Made by a program: the position numbers and the translations under genes. A stretch of 45,557 nt of DNA, taken from assembly GCA_027490575.1 (NCBI GenBank), contig JAIXXV010000006.1, positions 1-45,557 on the forward strand, read 5' to 3'. The notes under the pieces were generated by a model. That model was not told the origin of the DNA. It worked only from the letters and a program-made list of their open reading frames with translations, and searched no databases. Positions within the stretch are counted from its first letter, which is position 1, and every line of letters begins with the position of its first letter. Below, piece after piece: positions 1 through 9,691 of the stretch. The DNA comes from a bacterium. Lineage in GTDB: Bacteria > Patescibacteriota > Minisyncoccia > Phycocordibacterales > CAIZLB01.

Positions 1-331
1 AAGATTTGCTATCCAACATCTCCACACCTTCAAAATAAGTTCTTATTTGAAGAGTATTTGAACCTGTTTGAGGGGGTAAAGGTATATCTGAACCTCCAGA
101 ACTACAGTCCACACTAGTAAAACTATCTTCATTGAAAGCGTAATCACAGACTCCATCATTTGTACCCCAGTTCACGCTTGGTGCCCAATCATTTTGGCTT
201 ACCGCACTGTCTTGAGTCGGGCTAATGATTGTATAGTCATTTGCAAAGGATGAGGTAATTGAAAAACCAAAGTATACAATAACTAAAATAGTAAAAACCT
301 TGACTAGATAAGAAAGAAACTTAAAATTCAT
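1..331 (-). CDS. Secreted protein, N-terminal part (cut by window edge)
   Basis: Reading leftward from the ATG at 331 the frame stays open to the window edge (110 codons), so only the N-terminus is visible. It begins MNFKFLSYLVKVF, followed by a hydrophobic stretch and a likely signal-peptidase site near residue 30 (SSFA before NDYTI). The exported part is polar with several Cys (GVCDYAF, VDCSSGG) and ends in a beta-rich segment, which would suit an extracellular Ig-like or surface protein. No family is recognised. Export is well supported; function is unknown. Confidence 0.7.
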   Translation of the reverse strand, partial: MNFKFLSYLVKVFTILVIVYFGFSITSSFANDYTIISPTQDSAVSQNDWAPSVNWGTNDGVCDYAFNEDSFTSVDCSSGGSDIPLPPQTGSNTLQIRTYFEGVEMLDSKS

Positions 332-485
332 CCCTCAAATTATACCTTGTATTGAGGCTATTTCATAAGCAAATATGTGGAAATCTATATTCGAAATTAT
401 CAAAGGCTGAACCTCAGCGATGCTTTTTTATAAAAACGCGTAATCGCATAACATAGACAGAATATAGACCGAGTTCTAAAACTTG

Positions 486-556
486 TTGCGGGTCGTGGAA
501 TTGCACCACGTCTATAAGGTTATGAGCCTCATGTGCTACTGTTACACTTACCCGCT
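486..556 (-). tRNA. tRNA-Met (anticodon CAU), atypical
   Basis: A complete cloverleaf folds on the minus strand. The acceptor AGCGGGT pairs with ACCCGCA except for an A1.A72 mismatch. The D stem is GTG/CAC, the anticodon stem TGAGG/CCTTA with loop CTCATAA (anticodon CAT), and the T stem CGTGG/CCACG. The unpaired 1-72 position and GCGGG acceptor resemble an initiator tRNA, but the anticodon stem has an A-T pair in place of one of the three initiator G-C pairs. Unusual points are a D loop with AG in place of GG, a T loop TGCAATT instead of TTCRANT, A at position 8, and a 3' end reading ACA rather than ACCA. It is either a derived functional tRNA-Met or a decaying copy. Confidence 0.65.
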
Positions 557-680
557 ATGTGCATCGTGCTTTAGCAGTATAATACAAAAAACCTATTTTG
601 CAAGGCTAAATATAAAGCTTAGGGCAGACCGATTAAAGCACTCTTATACCGTACAGACTCATTGAGCCGGGCCAATACTT
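557..680. other. Intergenic spacer
   Basis: No convincing gene is seen between the tRNA-Met and the end of the following membrane protein gene. A short open frame on the plus strand across 483-665 is the antisense of the tRNA plus spacer. Confidence 0.5.
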
Positions 681-1448
681 CTATATAAAGTAAAACTCCT
701 CAAATACCTTTTTATACAACCTTATTGCCCTGTCAGCTTCATCCTTTGTAAGTTCATAATTGGCACCCTCATGGGCAATGATATTTCTGATTTTGTGAGC
801 TTTCCATGCCTCATCCAATGTTATGAAGGTAGACTTGTCCGCTTGCTTTAGCATCTCTCCTATTGAGTTCCCTTCAAAACCCATTTGACTTAGCATGTCA
901 TATAAAAGTATATCAGCCTCTAGTATAGCGACTCTCCACTCAGACTGCGCGTATGATTGCATATGTCTTTCTATCTCTTCCCACTTTGGGTTTATAGCCT
1001 TCTCTTGCACAAATGATTCAACAGGAAGTTCATTTGGTATAAGAGATCCGTTGACGTCTTCTGTATGACTTGACGAGTAAATGCTTTTTGGAGCAGTGCT
1101 GACAATCTCCCTCTGTGAACCAGACAATATAGAGTCTTTAGCACTTAGCTGTTGATTATGCGCGAGAGCAATTTCCTTATATCCAAGCTTTACATAAATA
1201 ATTCCTAAAATAATAATGAATGATACAAATACTGAAATAAAACTCAATCCCTCAATAAAAGATGTGAACAAAACATAAGCTTTTTCTCCTGTTTCACTAT
1301 TTATCAAATCAACTTCTTTTGTATCAACTCCGAAGAAAGATACGACTGTTGGAATAACAACAAAAACTAGCATTACGGCCATTAGTGCATAAAACACCAT
1401 TTGGTTTTCAGAAGATGCAGGTGCTGGTGCTGGTTTTTTTGGTGGCAT
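681..1448 (-). CDS. Membrane protein with C-terminal HEPN-like domain
   Basis: The predicted protein has 255 aa from the ATG at 1448; a TTG nine bases upstream is possible but less likely. A Pro/Ala-rich cytoplasmic start (PPKKPAPAPA) precedes two membrane helices at about residues 17-40 and 60-90, then a polar linker and a helical C-terminal domain of about 95 residues. That domain contains WRVAILEADILLYDML and later HKIRNIIAHEG. RNIIAH fits the R-x4-H signature of HEPN nucleases and HEPN-like scaffolds. It precedes no recognisable partner gene and sits downstream of the gatCA group. The membrane topology is clear; the HEPN assignment rests on the motif and helical pattern only. Confidence 0.75.
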   Translation of the reverse strand: MPPKKPAPAPASSENQMVFYALMAVMLVFVVIPTVVSFFGVDTKEVDLINSETGEKAYVLFTSFIEGLSFISVFVSFIIILGIIYVKLGYKEIALAHNQQLSAKDSILSGSQREIVSTAPKSIYSSSHTEDVNGSLIPNELPVESFVQEKAINPKWEEIERHMQSYAQSEWRVAILEADILLYDMLSQMGFEGNSIGEMLKQADKSTFITLDEAWKAHKIRNIIAHEGANYELTKDEADRAIRLYKKVFEEFYFI

Positions 1449-1498
1449 TTTGTTCAATGATTATTTACTCAACATTATTGCAACAGATTGATATTAAA

Positions 1499-1891
1499 CT
1501 AACCAGTTACGGAAATATTTTTTAGTTCTAATTCTTGAATTGTTCTGGTAAGCAACATTTCTAAATCTCTTGAGTCCAGTTCTCCACTTTCACCGTCATC
1601 AAAAGGGTCTTTGACTTCATCAGATCTTACTGCATATACCTTGGCTCTTAGACTATCATTTATAAAACGAGCCACAGACTCTTTGGTTAAAACGACTTCT
1701 TTTTCAGACCTACTCATTTCTATAATACTTCCAGCTAAGACTTGAGCAATCTCTATGATTGGATTTTCTGAGGCTTCAATATTTTTTAACTCAAAGTCAG
1801 TGACGGCCTCAGTTGCCCCGCCATTTCCATCAGGTTGTATTTCGCTTTGCTCTTTATGCGCACCACCACCTTCTTCTTGTGGTGCTGGCAT
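1499..1891 (-). CDS. Small acidic protein of unknown function
   Basis: The product has 130 aa from the ATG at 1891. That start is preferred over the ATG at 1912 because AGAAGGA at 1901-1907 lies nine bases upstream of it, a proper Shine-Dalgarno position, while nothing comparable precedes 1912. The N-terminal 30 residues are Gly/Glu/Gln-rich and probably disordered (MPAPQEEGGGAHKEQ). The remainder is predicted helical and acidic (FELKNIEASENP, DSRDLEMLLTRTIQELELK). There is no membrane segment, Cys cluster or recognised family. It lies 35 bp after gatA in the same orientation and may be co-transcribed with gatCA. Confidence 0.6.
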   Translation of the reverse strand: MPAPQEEGGGAHKEQSEIQPDGNGGATEAVTDFELKNIEASENPIIEIAQVLAGSIIEMSRSEKEVVLTKESVARFINDSLRAKVYAVRSDEVKDPFDDGESGELDSRDLEMLLTRTIQELELKNISVTG

Positions 1892-1926
1892 GTGTTGGAA
1901 TCCTTCTCTCATATATATAGTATAAC

Positions 1927-3417
1927 CTATAAAGCTCTGAGTTGCTGAACTTTTTTACCCACAGCAAAAAGTATATCTTCTCGACTATGTGGCGCCGTAA
2001 ATTGAAGACCTATTGACAAATCAGTACCTGTATCAGATTTTGTAGATCCAGCAGGTATAGATATTGCAGGAGAACCCGTAAGGTTTGCCGTAACTGTGAA
2101 TATGTCTTCCAAGTACATTTGGACTGGATCATCACTATGTGAACCTATTTTAAATGATGGAGTTGGAGTCGTCGGAGTCAGAACCACGTCAACATTTTCA
2201 AAAGCTTTTTCGAAATCACTCGATATCAAGTCCTTGGTAATATTTGCTTTGTTATAATAAGCATCATGATAACCACTAGAAAGTACATAAGTACCAAGCA
2301 TTATACGTCGTCTCACCTCTTTTCCTAGAAGCTCACCTCTAGTATTTAGATAGTCACCCAGAAGATCATCTCCTTCTACTTTTGATCCAAACTTTACACC
2401 ATCAAATCTAGCCATGTTTGAAGATACTTCTGCTGGCATCAAGATATAGTAAACTGCAAGTGAATATTTTACATGTGGCAAAGATATTTCTTTAACTTCG
2501 CAACCAGCAGTCCTTAGAAGTTCTATAGTTTTATTTAATGTTTCAATTACTGACTTATCTATCCCTCCTTGATTCATAAGTTCTGGAACAATACCTATGC
2601 GTATTTTTTCAGGATTAAATGTATGTCTTGATATATTTTTTACTTCATCTTCATGTTTTAGACTTGTTGAGTCATATCTATCACCGTCTTGATTTTTTAT
2701 GATATTGAAAATGTATTCTACATCCTCTACTGTATGTGCGAGCGGACCGATAACATCTAGTGATGAACCCATTGCCATCAATCCATGTCTAGAAACACTT
2801 CCATAAGTCGGCTTCAATCCAACTACCCCGCAGTATGCTGCAGGTTGTCTGATAGATCCTCCCGTATCAGATCCAAGACTCACTGGTGCTCCACCCATAG
2901 ATACGACTGCTGCTGATCCGCCAGAAGAACCACCAGAAACTCTCTCAAGGTCATGTGGGTTTTTTGTAACACCGTAAGCCGAGTTCTCAGTTGAACCACC
3001 CATAGCAAACTCGTCCATGTTTAGTCTTCCCAGAAACAATGCACCAGCATTCAACAGCTTTTCAACCACGGTCGCATTGTAAGGTGCTTTATAATTTTCC
3101 AAAATCTTTGAAGACGCACTTGCTACCTTTCCTTCAACTACAATATTGTCCTTGATAGCAATCGGTACACCGAGTAATGGAAACTCAACATAAATCTCAT
3201 TCGCACTTTTACCTGAAGTCAAAAGCTCAGCTCTTTTTTTATCAGCAAGCTTTGCTGACTCAATAGCATCAGTAAAAAACTCAAGGTATGCATTTATGTC
3301 AGTATTTTTCTCCTCATAAATCTTTTTGTACCCATTTACCAAAGACTCACTAGAAGTCTCACCTGACTTTAGTAAGTTAATGATTTCTATAACTGTAAGT
3401 TTCGCAATGTCTTTCAT
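1927..3417 (-). CDS. gatA: Glutamyl/aspartyl-tRNA amidotransferase subunit A
   Basis: GatA is the glutaminase subunit of GatCAB. It releases ammonia from Gln, which is channelled to GatB to convert Glu-tRNA(Gln) and, where used, Asp-tRNA(Asn) into the amidated forms. The 496-aa protein is the usual length. It shows the amidase-signature core: the catalytic Lys in AIKDNIVVEG near residue 90, the Gly/Ser-rich loop SGGSSGGSAAVV, and GSDTGGSIRQPAAYCG with the nucleophilic Ser. It follows gatC by three bases, so the two are co-transcribed and probably translationally coupled. gatB is not in the window. Confidence 0.97.
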   Translation of the reverse strand: MKDIAKLTVIEIINLLKSGETSSESLVNGYKKIYEEKNTDINAYLEFFTDAIESAKLADKKRAELLTSGKSANEIYVEFPLLGVPIAIKDNIVVEGKVASASSKILENYKAPYNATVVEKLLNAGALFLGRLNMDEFAMGGSTENSAYGVTKNPHDLERVSGGSSGGSAAVVSMGGAPVSLGSDTGGSIRQPAAYCGVVGLKPTYGSVSRHGLMAMGSSLDVIGPLAHTVEDVEYIFNIIKNQDGDRYDSTSLKHEDEVKNISRHTFNPEKIRIGIVPELMNQGGIDKSVIETLNKTIELLRTAGCEVKEISLPHVKYSLAVYYILMPAEVSSNMARFDGVKFGSKVEGDDLLGDYLNTRGELLGKEVRRRIMLGTYVLSSGYHDAYYNKANITKDLISSDFEKAFENVDVVLTPTTPTPSFKIGSHSDDPVQMYLEDIFTVTANLTGSPAISIPAGSTKSDTGTDLSIGLQFTAPHSREDILFAVGKKVQQLRAL

Positions 3418-3420
3418 GTT

Positions 3421-3711
3421 TTATTGATTTAGAATCTTCTTAACTTTTACCAGACCGTCTTGAACTGAAGGTGCGCAATTTAAAACAGAGCCTGCATCAG
3501 GGTTCACATTAGTATCAGCAATATCTTCTCTGAGAATATTTCTATGCTCTGGCAATTTCGCCTTCACACTATCTGACGAAACTTCTTTTATTTGCTCAAC
3601 ATAACCAAGTATAGAGTCTATCTCCTTTGTAAACTGGGTAATCTCTTGCTCTGTAAGCTTCATTCTAGACAATGATGCTAGTTTTTTGACATCTGCTTCC
3701 GTAATTGACAT
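3421..3711 (-). CDS. gatC: Glutamyl/aspartyl-tRNA amidotransferase subunit C
   Basis: GatC is the small belt-like subunit that wraps GatA and GatB and stabilises the complex. The 96-aa sequence has the family pattern: an N-terminal VKKLASLSRMKLTEQEI helix, a second helix IDSILGYVEQIKEV, and the C-terminal LREDIADTN plus a terminal VKVKKIL strand. A TGC-TAATAT extended -10 element sits six bases upstream of the ATG, so the gatCA mRNA is probably leaderless. Confidence 0.95.
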   Translation of the reverse strand: MSITEADVKKLASLSRMKLTEQEITQFTKEIDSILGYVEQIKEVSSDSVKAKLPEHRNILREDIADTNVNPDAGSVLNCAPSVQDGLVKVKKILNQ

Positions 3712-3717
3712 GGGGTC

Positions 3718-3726
3718 ATATTAGCA
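3718..3726 (-). promoter_or_regulatory. Extended -10 promoter of gatCA
   Basis: On the minus strand the sequence is TGCTAATAT followed by six bases and the gatC ATG. With the usual 6-7 bp from -10 to the start point, transcription would begin at or within a base of the start codon. Confidence 0.55.
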
Positions 3727-3747
3727 TTTATTTTTGAGATTGGGTAT

Positions 3748-3788
3748 GGCTCAGCAGTTAGCAGTTGGTAGGTAACAGGTAGCAGTTA
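3748..3788. repeat. Degenerate short tandem repeat (TAGCAGTT type)
   Basis: The spacer between gatC and the toxin gene carries imperfect repeats of AGCAGT, GGTAGGTAACAGG and TAGCAGTT. The same kind of low-complexity sequence (TAGCAGATAACAG) recurs at 42346-42411. Confidence 0.6.
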
Positions 3789-3833
3789 AAATTGATATTT
3801 GCTTAATGTTGCAAGAGTATACTTACTCAAAAT

Positions 3834-4205
3834 ATGATTAACTTTCAGCCCAAATCTGGTAGTGTTTTATGGTGTGACTACGAAGGGTTTATAATCCCGG
3901 AAATGATAAAACGGCGACCTGTAATAATCATTTCTAAACACAAGAAAAACTCAAGTCTAGTACTAGTTGTTCCAATTAGCACTAAAATGCCTAAGAAAGA
4001 ACATTATACCAACATAGAGTTACCCAGAGTTATATCAAAAAAATATTTTAAGGACAAAAGAATGTGGTTAAAGTCAGATATGATAAATGTTGTTAGTTTA
4101 AATAGACTATTTCTGATAAAAAACACCTTGACTGTTCCGAATATTGACGAGTCACTAGTACAACAAATAAAAGATGCGATTGTTAAATTTTACTGCTTAA
4201 ATTAA
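3834..4205 (+). CDS. PemK/MazF-like type II toxin, no visible antitoxin
   Basis: The 123-aa protein matches the PemK/MazF beta-barrel plan: GSVLWCDYEG near the start, a basic RRPVIIISKHKK strand-loop, the LVVPIST strand and later KSDMINVVSLNRL. Family members are mostly mRNA-cleaving ribonucleases paired with a small antitoxin encoded just upstream. Here the upstream neighbour is gatC on the other strand and the downstream stretch has no credible gene, so it appears to be an orphan. TATACT at 3818-3823 lies ten bases before the ATG, suggesting a very short or absent leader. A terminator follows directly. The family call is good; activity is unproven. Confidence 0.8.
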   Translation: MINFQPKSGSVLWCDYEGFIIPEMIKRRPVIIISKHKKNSSLVLVVPISTKMPKKEHYTNIELPRVISKKYFKDKRMWLKSDMINVVSLNRLFLIKNTLTVPNIDESLVQQIKDAIVKFYCLN

Positions 4206-4247
4206 AAAACACTGTTCACCTCTTACGAGTATAAACGGTGTTTTTTG
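4205..4247 (+). terminator. Terminator after the PemK-like gene
   Basis: AAAAAACACTGTT pairs with AAACGGTGTTTTTT across a 16-base loop and ends in a T run, the usual form of an intrinsic terminator. The A run on the other arm means it could also act on minus-strand transcripts. Confidence 0.75.
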
Positions 4248-4482
4248 ACGAATGTGCTTTTTATGCACATTGCCTATTTTCATAGGTCTTTAAAGCCCCT
4301 TGCGGGTACAACAGCATATTATCATAAATATAATCAAGTTCAAATATTTTATGTCGAGGTTCAAAGAACTCTTCATAAAATAATATTCCCCTCTTTTTAC
4401 AGAGGGGTGGTGGCGAATGCCAAATGTGACTACATAATATCAACTTGATAAATTATGTCAAACAAAAAACTGGTTTTGTAAT
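4248..4482. other. Gene-poor spacer with one strong hairpin
   Basis: Short frames on both strands here look accidental. The clear feature is an inverted repeat at 4388-4407 (CCCCTCT, six-base loop, AGAGGGG), which lacks a T run and is therefore not an obvious terminator. It resembles palindromic units often scattered in intergenic DNA; no second copy was noticed in the window. Confidence 0.45.
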
Positions 4483-6633
<2,151 letters not shown>

Positions 6634-6694
6634 CATTATGAAAAGTCGCACTTGGTTGAAATCAGGGCGCCAGCCAGTGCAATATCTGACCAGA

Positions 6695-7348
6695 CTAGTA
6701 AGTAAGCACCACCGCTCTTTCTACTATCTTTGGACTATTTAGCTGACACTCACCATTAACAAAGTTAGTATTGTATCCGCGTGATTCTATACGAGTTCTC
6801 TCCAATATAGGTGCATCTTCCTGTGGACCAACAAAAGCAGGGTCCGGATAATTTGATTTTATAACAGTAACAACAGCACAACCTGGATCTGTATCATCCC
6901 CTGATGAAGGCCTAAAATCTGCGTGAAAAAATGTAGTAGTAGTTGCAGGTTGCCAAGGCTGTAAACCAGCTGGCAGAGTTTCTTTTACAAGACTTCCTAC
7001 CCTACCAAATGTATTATCTCCTCCCGAAAAACCACATCTCATATTTATATCCTCAGGGTCGAATTCTCCATATCTTGAGAATGATCCCACAAAAGTAGTG
7101 ACACCTACTGCGTCTTTAACATCCCAATACAGTGCGCACTCAGCACCACTGTCGGCTGCATAGAAAGCGATTTGAGACTCACGCCCAGAACCTGAGAATA
7201 TTAGCTGTTTCAATATGATATTACTAAGTGAAAGTCCGATTGATAGAAGTAGACTAGAGACAATTAGAGCAACAAAAAGTGTGAACCCTGTTTGCTTTTT
7301 TAGGTTTTTATTTACATAGAATTTATTTTTAATTGATGAAATTTTCAT
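6695..7348 (-). CDS. PilX-like minor pilin/pseudopilin
   Basis: The 217-aa protein has a basic leader (KNLKKQTG), a pilin-like helix FTLFVALIVSSLLLSIGLSLSNIIL, and then FYAADSGAECALYW, the AADSGxE-type segment typical of PilX-like proteins. The residue at +5 is Phe instead of the usual Glu, as in many PilX/GspK-type subunits. The rest is a globular domain with paired Cys. It is the last of four consecutive pseudopilin genes and probably helps prime pilus assembly at the tip. The exact counterpart in other systems is not certain. Confidence 0.8.
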   Translation of the reverse strand: MKISSIKNKFYVNKNLKKQTGFTLFVALIVSSLLLSIGLSLSNIILKQLIFSGSGRESQIAFYAADSGAECALYWDVKDAVGVTTFVGSFSRYGEFDPEDINMRCGFSGGDNTFGRVGSLVKETLPAGLQPWQPATTTTFFHADFRPSSGDDTDPGCAVVTVIKSNYPDPAFVGPQEDAPILERTRIESRGYNTNFVNGECQLNSPKIVERAVVLTY

Positions 7349-7371
7349 TTTATTTATTTACAATTATCAAA

Positions 7372-8028
7372 TTATATAGCTTCAAAATTCTCAATTTGCC
7401 AATTGAAAAGATTTTCTCTTATAACAACATTTTTCTCACCAGAAGGAGTGGTCCACTTTACTCTGACAGTTACAACCACCTCTCTGTTTTTTGCCCAATC
7501 AATATTTCTTGAATCACTTTCATCAGCCAGACCTCTATTTAAAATAATCTCTCTAATAAACTTTGAATCAGGAAGACCGGGGTCATCTTCTCCATATGGA
7601 AGTTTAGATGAGTTTGTTGGCACAGATGGATCTGCGTATCTCATATTCGGACAAACAGAATTACATCTTTTTAGCTGATAATTACCAGATTTTTCTAGAT
7701 ACAATTTATTGGTCTCTGCTCCAGGATTATTTATTACATCTATTGTATCTATCTCACCTATACCATCCAACCAATCAGTATGGGTCCTAGTTTCTTGTAA
7801 TGAGTTATTGTCTCTTGTATTTCTAATAAACTCAATCGCCTCTTGAGCAAGATAGTATGCGGTAACCTGATCACGTGAATAGAAAGACGCTCTTAGAGAT
7901 TGGGCAACTATGGCAAGAGGCCCCGTCAATGCAATAGTCAAGATTGATATGGCAACCAAAGTTTCAACTATAGTAAATCCAGTTTTTCCTATATTTGTTT
8001 TTATTTTTATTTTATAAAAGTTTTTCAT
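7372..8028 (-). CDS. PilV-like pseudopilin
   Basis: The 218-aa protein has a leader ending KTG, then FTIVETLVAISILTIALTG with Glu+5, the class III signal cleaved and N-methylated by PilD. It continues QSLRASFYSRDQVTAYYLAQEAIEFIRNTRDNN, matching the PilV/GspI pattern of a region rich in Ala-Gln-Glu followed by RN. The C-terminal domain has one close Cys pair (KRCNSVCPNM). It lies 23 bp upstream of the PilX-like gene and is presumably co-transcribed as a tip component. Confidence 0.82.
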   Translation of the reverse strand: MKNFYKIKIKTNIGKTGFTIVETLVAISILTIALTGPLAIVAQSLRASFYSRDQVTAYYLAQEAIEFIRNTRDNNSLQETRTHTDWLDGIGEIDTIDVINNPGAETNKLYLEKSGNYQLKRCNSVCPNMRYADPSVPTNSSKLPYGEDDPGLPDSKFIREIILNRGLADESDSRNIDWAKNREVVVTVRVKWTTPSGEKNVVIRENLFNWQIENFEAI

Positions 8029-8058
8029 ATTTTAAATGTGTATTTAGGAATTGGCTGT

Positions 8059-8718
8059 CTAGAAACCAATGTTCAAGAGACGTTGTGATACATATGTCTG
8101 GATTATAAAATCAGATTCAGTCGACCCACTCTTTGCTGTACCTGATATTAGTATAAATATACTTGGCTGCCTTCTGTCTCCCGGGGCAGGACTGTCTACA
8201 TAAAACTTTGCTGACTTTATGTCTACATCTGGTGATGTCAGAGATGATCCAGTTACAGATGCGCCAGCACCTGCACTTGTGTACTTCTCTATTTTACCAG
8301 GAACACCAGCACTCCCAGGAACAAATATATATCTAACAGCCTCAGGTTGTGGCTTTAAAAGAGAGACAAAGGATATGTCTGTCTGTGCCGTAGAAGCTCC
8401 AGCTGTACACAAACCAGTCGGAGGTGATGTATAAAAGCTTGCTTGGGAAAAATTGTCCACCCGACCACATCTATAGTAATACCCAGTCTTCATATCTCTA
8501 ACCATACTCTCGATGGCAAAGTTTAGATTGTTTACTACAGCATTTATGTTTTGAGCCTTTCTATTGCCAGCTATGATACTGAAGATAACAGCAACTGATA
8601 TGAGCATTACTACGGTGAAAAGTGCAACAGCTACAAGTAGCTCCACCATCGTAAAACCACCTCTCAATGACTTTTCTTTTTTTAGTTTTGCATTTATCGA
8701 GTTAATTATCTTTATCAT
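8059..8718 (-). CDS. PilW-like pseudopilin
   Basis: The 219-aa protein has leader RGG followed by FTMVELLVAVALFTVVMLISVAV, a class III signal with Glu+5. AIESMVRDMKTGYYYRCG follows the helix, the arrangement seen in PilW/GspJ-type subunits. The remainder is beta-rich and ends with ILISGTAKSGSTESDFIIQTYVS. It is part of the four-gene pseudopilin run, so a role in the priming complex at the pilus tip is inferred. Confidence 0.8.
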   Translation of the reverse strand: MIKIINSINAKLKKEKSLRGGFTMVELLVAVALFTVVMLISVAVIFSIIAGNRKAQNINAVVNNLNFAIESMVRDMKTGYYYRCGRVDNFSQASFYTSPPTGLCTAGASTAQTDISFVSLLKPQPEAVRYIFVPGSAGVPGKIEKYTSAGAGASVTGSSLTSPDVDIKSAKFYVDSPAPGDRRQPSIFILISGTAKSGSTESDFIIQTYVSQRLLNIGF

Positions 8719-8815
8719 ATGTTCTCTATAATTGTATTACACATCGAGCGTTTATGAAACAAAGTTCTTTATTATTTTGACCCGTACTAAAGGTGTAAGT
8801 CAATGCTGGGGTTCT

Positions 8816-9589
8816 TTACTGACTTTTAACGCAAAGCCCCGAACTTGAGTCCACAACTCTAATCTGGCCAGTAGGTTCAACAACCACTACTCTACAGTTG
8901 GCTCTATCCAGAGTATGTACTACCACATATACCCTTTCACCAGCAGGTGCAGGGGTCATTGTACCGACAGCACTACCTTTGTAGATATTTGGTGCAGGTA
9001 CAGGCCTTCTAAAAACTACTTCAGCCACATTTACAATCTCAGGTTGACCTGTTTGGCATGCCCTGACTGGATTACCCTCTAGGTTTCCTACACAGATAGC
9101 AGATATAAAGTTTCCTCTTTGGTTTTCAAAAACATATCTAACTCTAGCCTGAGCATTTGGTCCTGATGGGTCATATGGCACATATGTTTCCGAAGCATTT
9201 CCAAAAACCATGACCTCTCTAGGTGTAGCCATGTTGAAATGAGTTCCGTATTGACCAGAAAATATACCCGTTGCTGTTGTAGAAAAACTAGAATCTCTTA
9301 CTCCTATACCATAAACCTGCGCCTCTCTTACTGATAAGGCAATTTCATATGCCATGTTGGTCAGCAAAGTATTACTGTTTAGGCGAGCCTGATCAAACAT
9401 GGCAATAGTAGTGATAATGGCAAATATAGCTATTACGATGATAAGTTCAGGGAGACTAAAACCTTTTTGACTATTAGAATTATCATTTTCGACGACTTCA
9501 AGTACTTCAACCACTTTATGTAGTCGCTGTTTTTCTACAGCATTTTTGAGAATAACTTTAATATTTTTTAATGTATTTTTGATAAGCAT
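8816..9589 (-). CDS. FimT/GspH-like pseudopilin
   Basis: The 257-aa protein has an unusually long leader of about 43 residues before KGFSLPELIIVIAIFAIITTIAMF, whose Glu+5 and Gly-1 mark it as a prepilin. LLTNMAYEIALSVREAQVYGIGVRD is the FimT/GspH segment. The C-terminal domain is beta-rich with a terminal Cys pair. Given the long leader, initiation at a later codon is possible, but no better-supported start was found. It heads the pseudopilin run. Confidence 0.8.
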   Translation of the reverse strand: MLIKNTLKNIKVILKNAVEKQRLHKVVEVLEVVENDNSNSQKGFSLPELIIVIAIFAIITTIAMFDQARLNSNTLLTNMAYEIALSVREAQVYGIGVRDSSFSTTATGIFSGQYGTHFNMATPREVMVFGNASETYVPYDPSGPNAQARVRYVFENQRGNFISAICVGNLEGNPVRACQTGQPEIVNVAEVVFRRPVPAPNIYKGSAVGTMTPAPAGERVYVVVHTLDRANCRVVVVEPTGQIRVVDSSSGLCVKSQ

Positions 9590-9653
9590 TTTACTTTATC
9601 ATTATACCCTATATATATCTGAGTTTATATACGACAACTCACAAGACCTTTAG

Positions 9654-9681
9654 ACTTGCACTTGCACTTGCACTTGCACTT
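9654..9681. repeat. Hexanucleotide tandem repeat (ACTTGC)
   Basis: Four perfect ACTTGC units plus ACTT sit between pilD and the FimT-like gene. They lie outside both coding regions, so slippage would change spacing, not frame. Confidence 0.9.
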
Positions 9682-9691
9682 TGAGCAGACC

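Noticed and set aside
483-665. 60-aa plus-strand open frame
   Set aside because: It covers the antisense of tRNA-Met and has no protein-like features.
4388-4407. Terminator
   Set aside because: The stem is strong but neither strand has a T run directly after it.
4245-4448. Overlapping 60-67-aa frames on both strands
   Set aside because: No start signal, no family pattern, and they contain a palindrome; most likely non-coding.
9654-9681. Phase-variation switch by the ACTTGC repeat
   Set aside because: The repeat lies outside coding sequence and not within a promoter that could be recognised, so frame switching is excluded and a spacing effect is only speculative.
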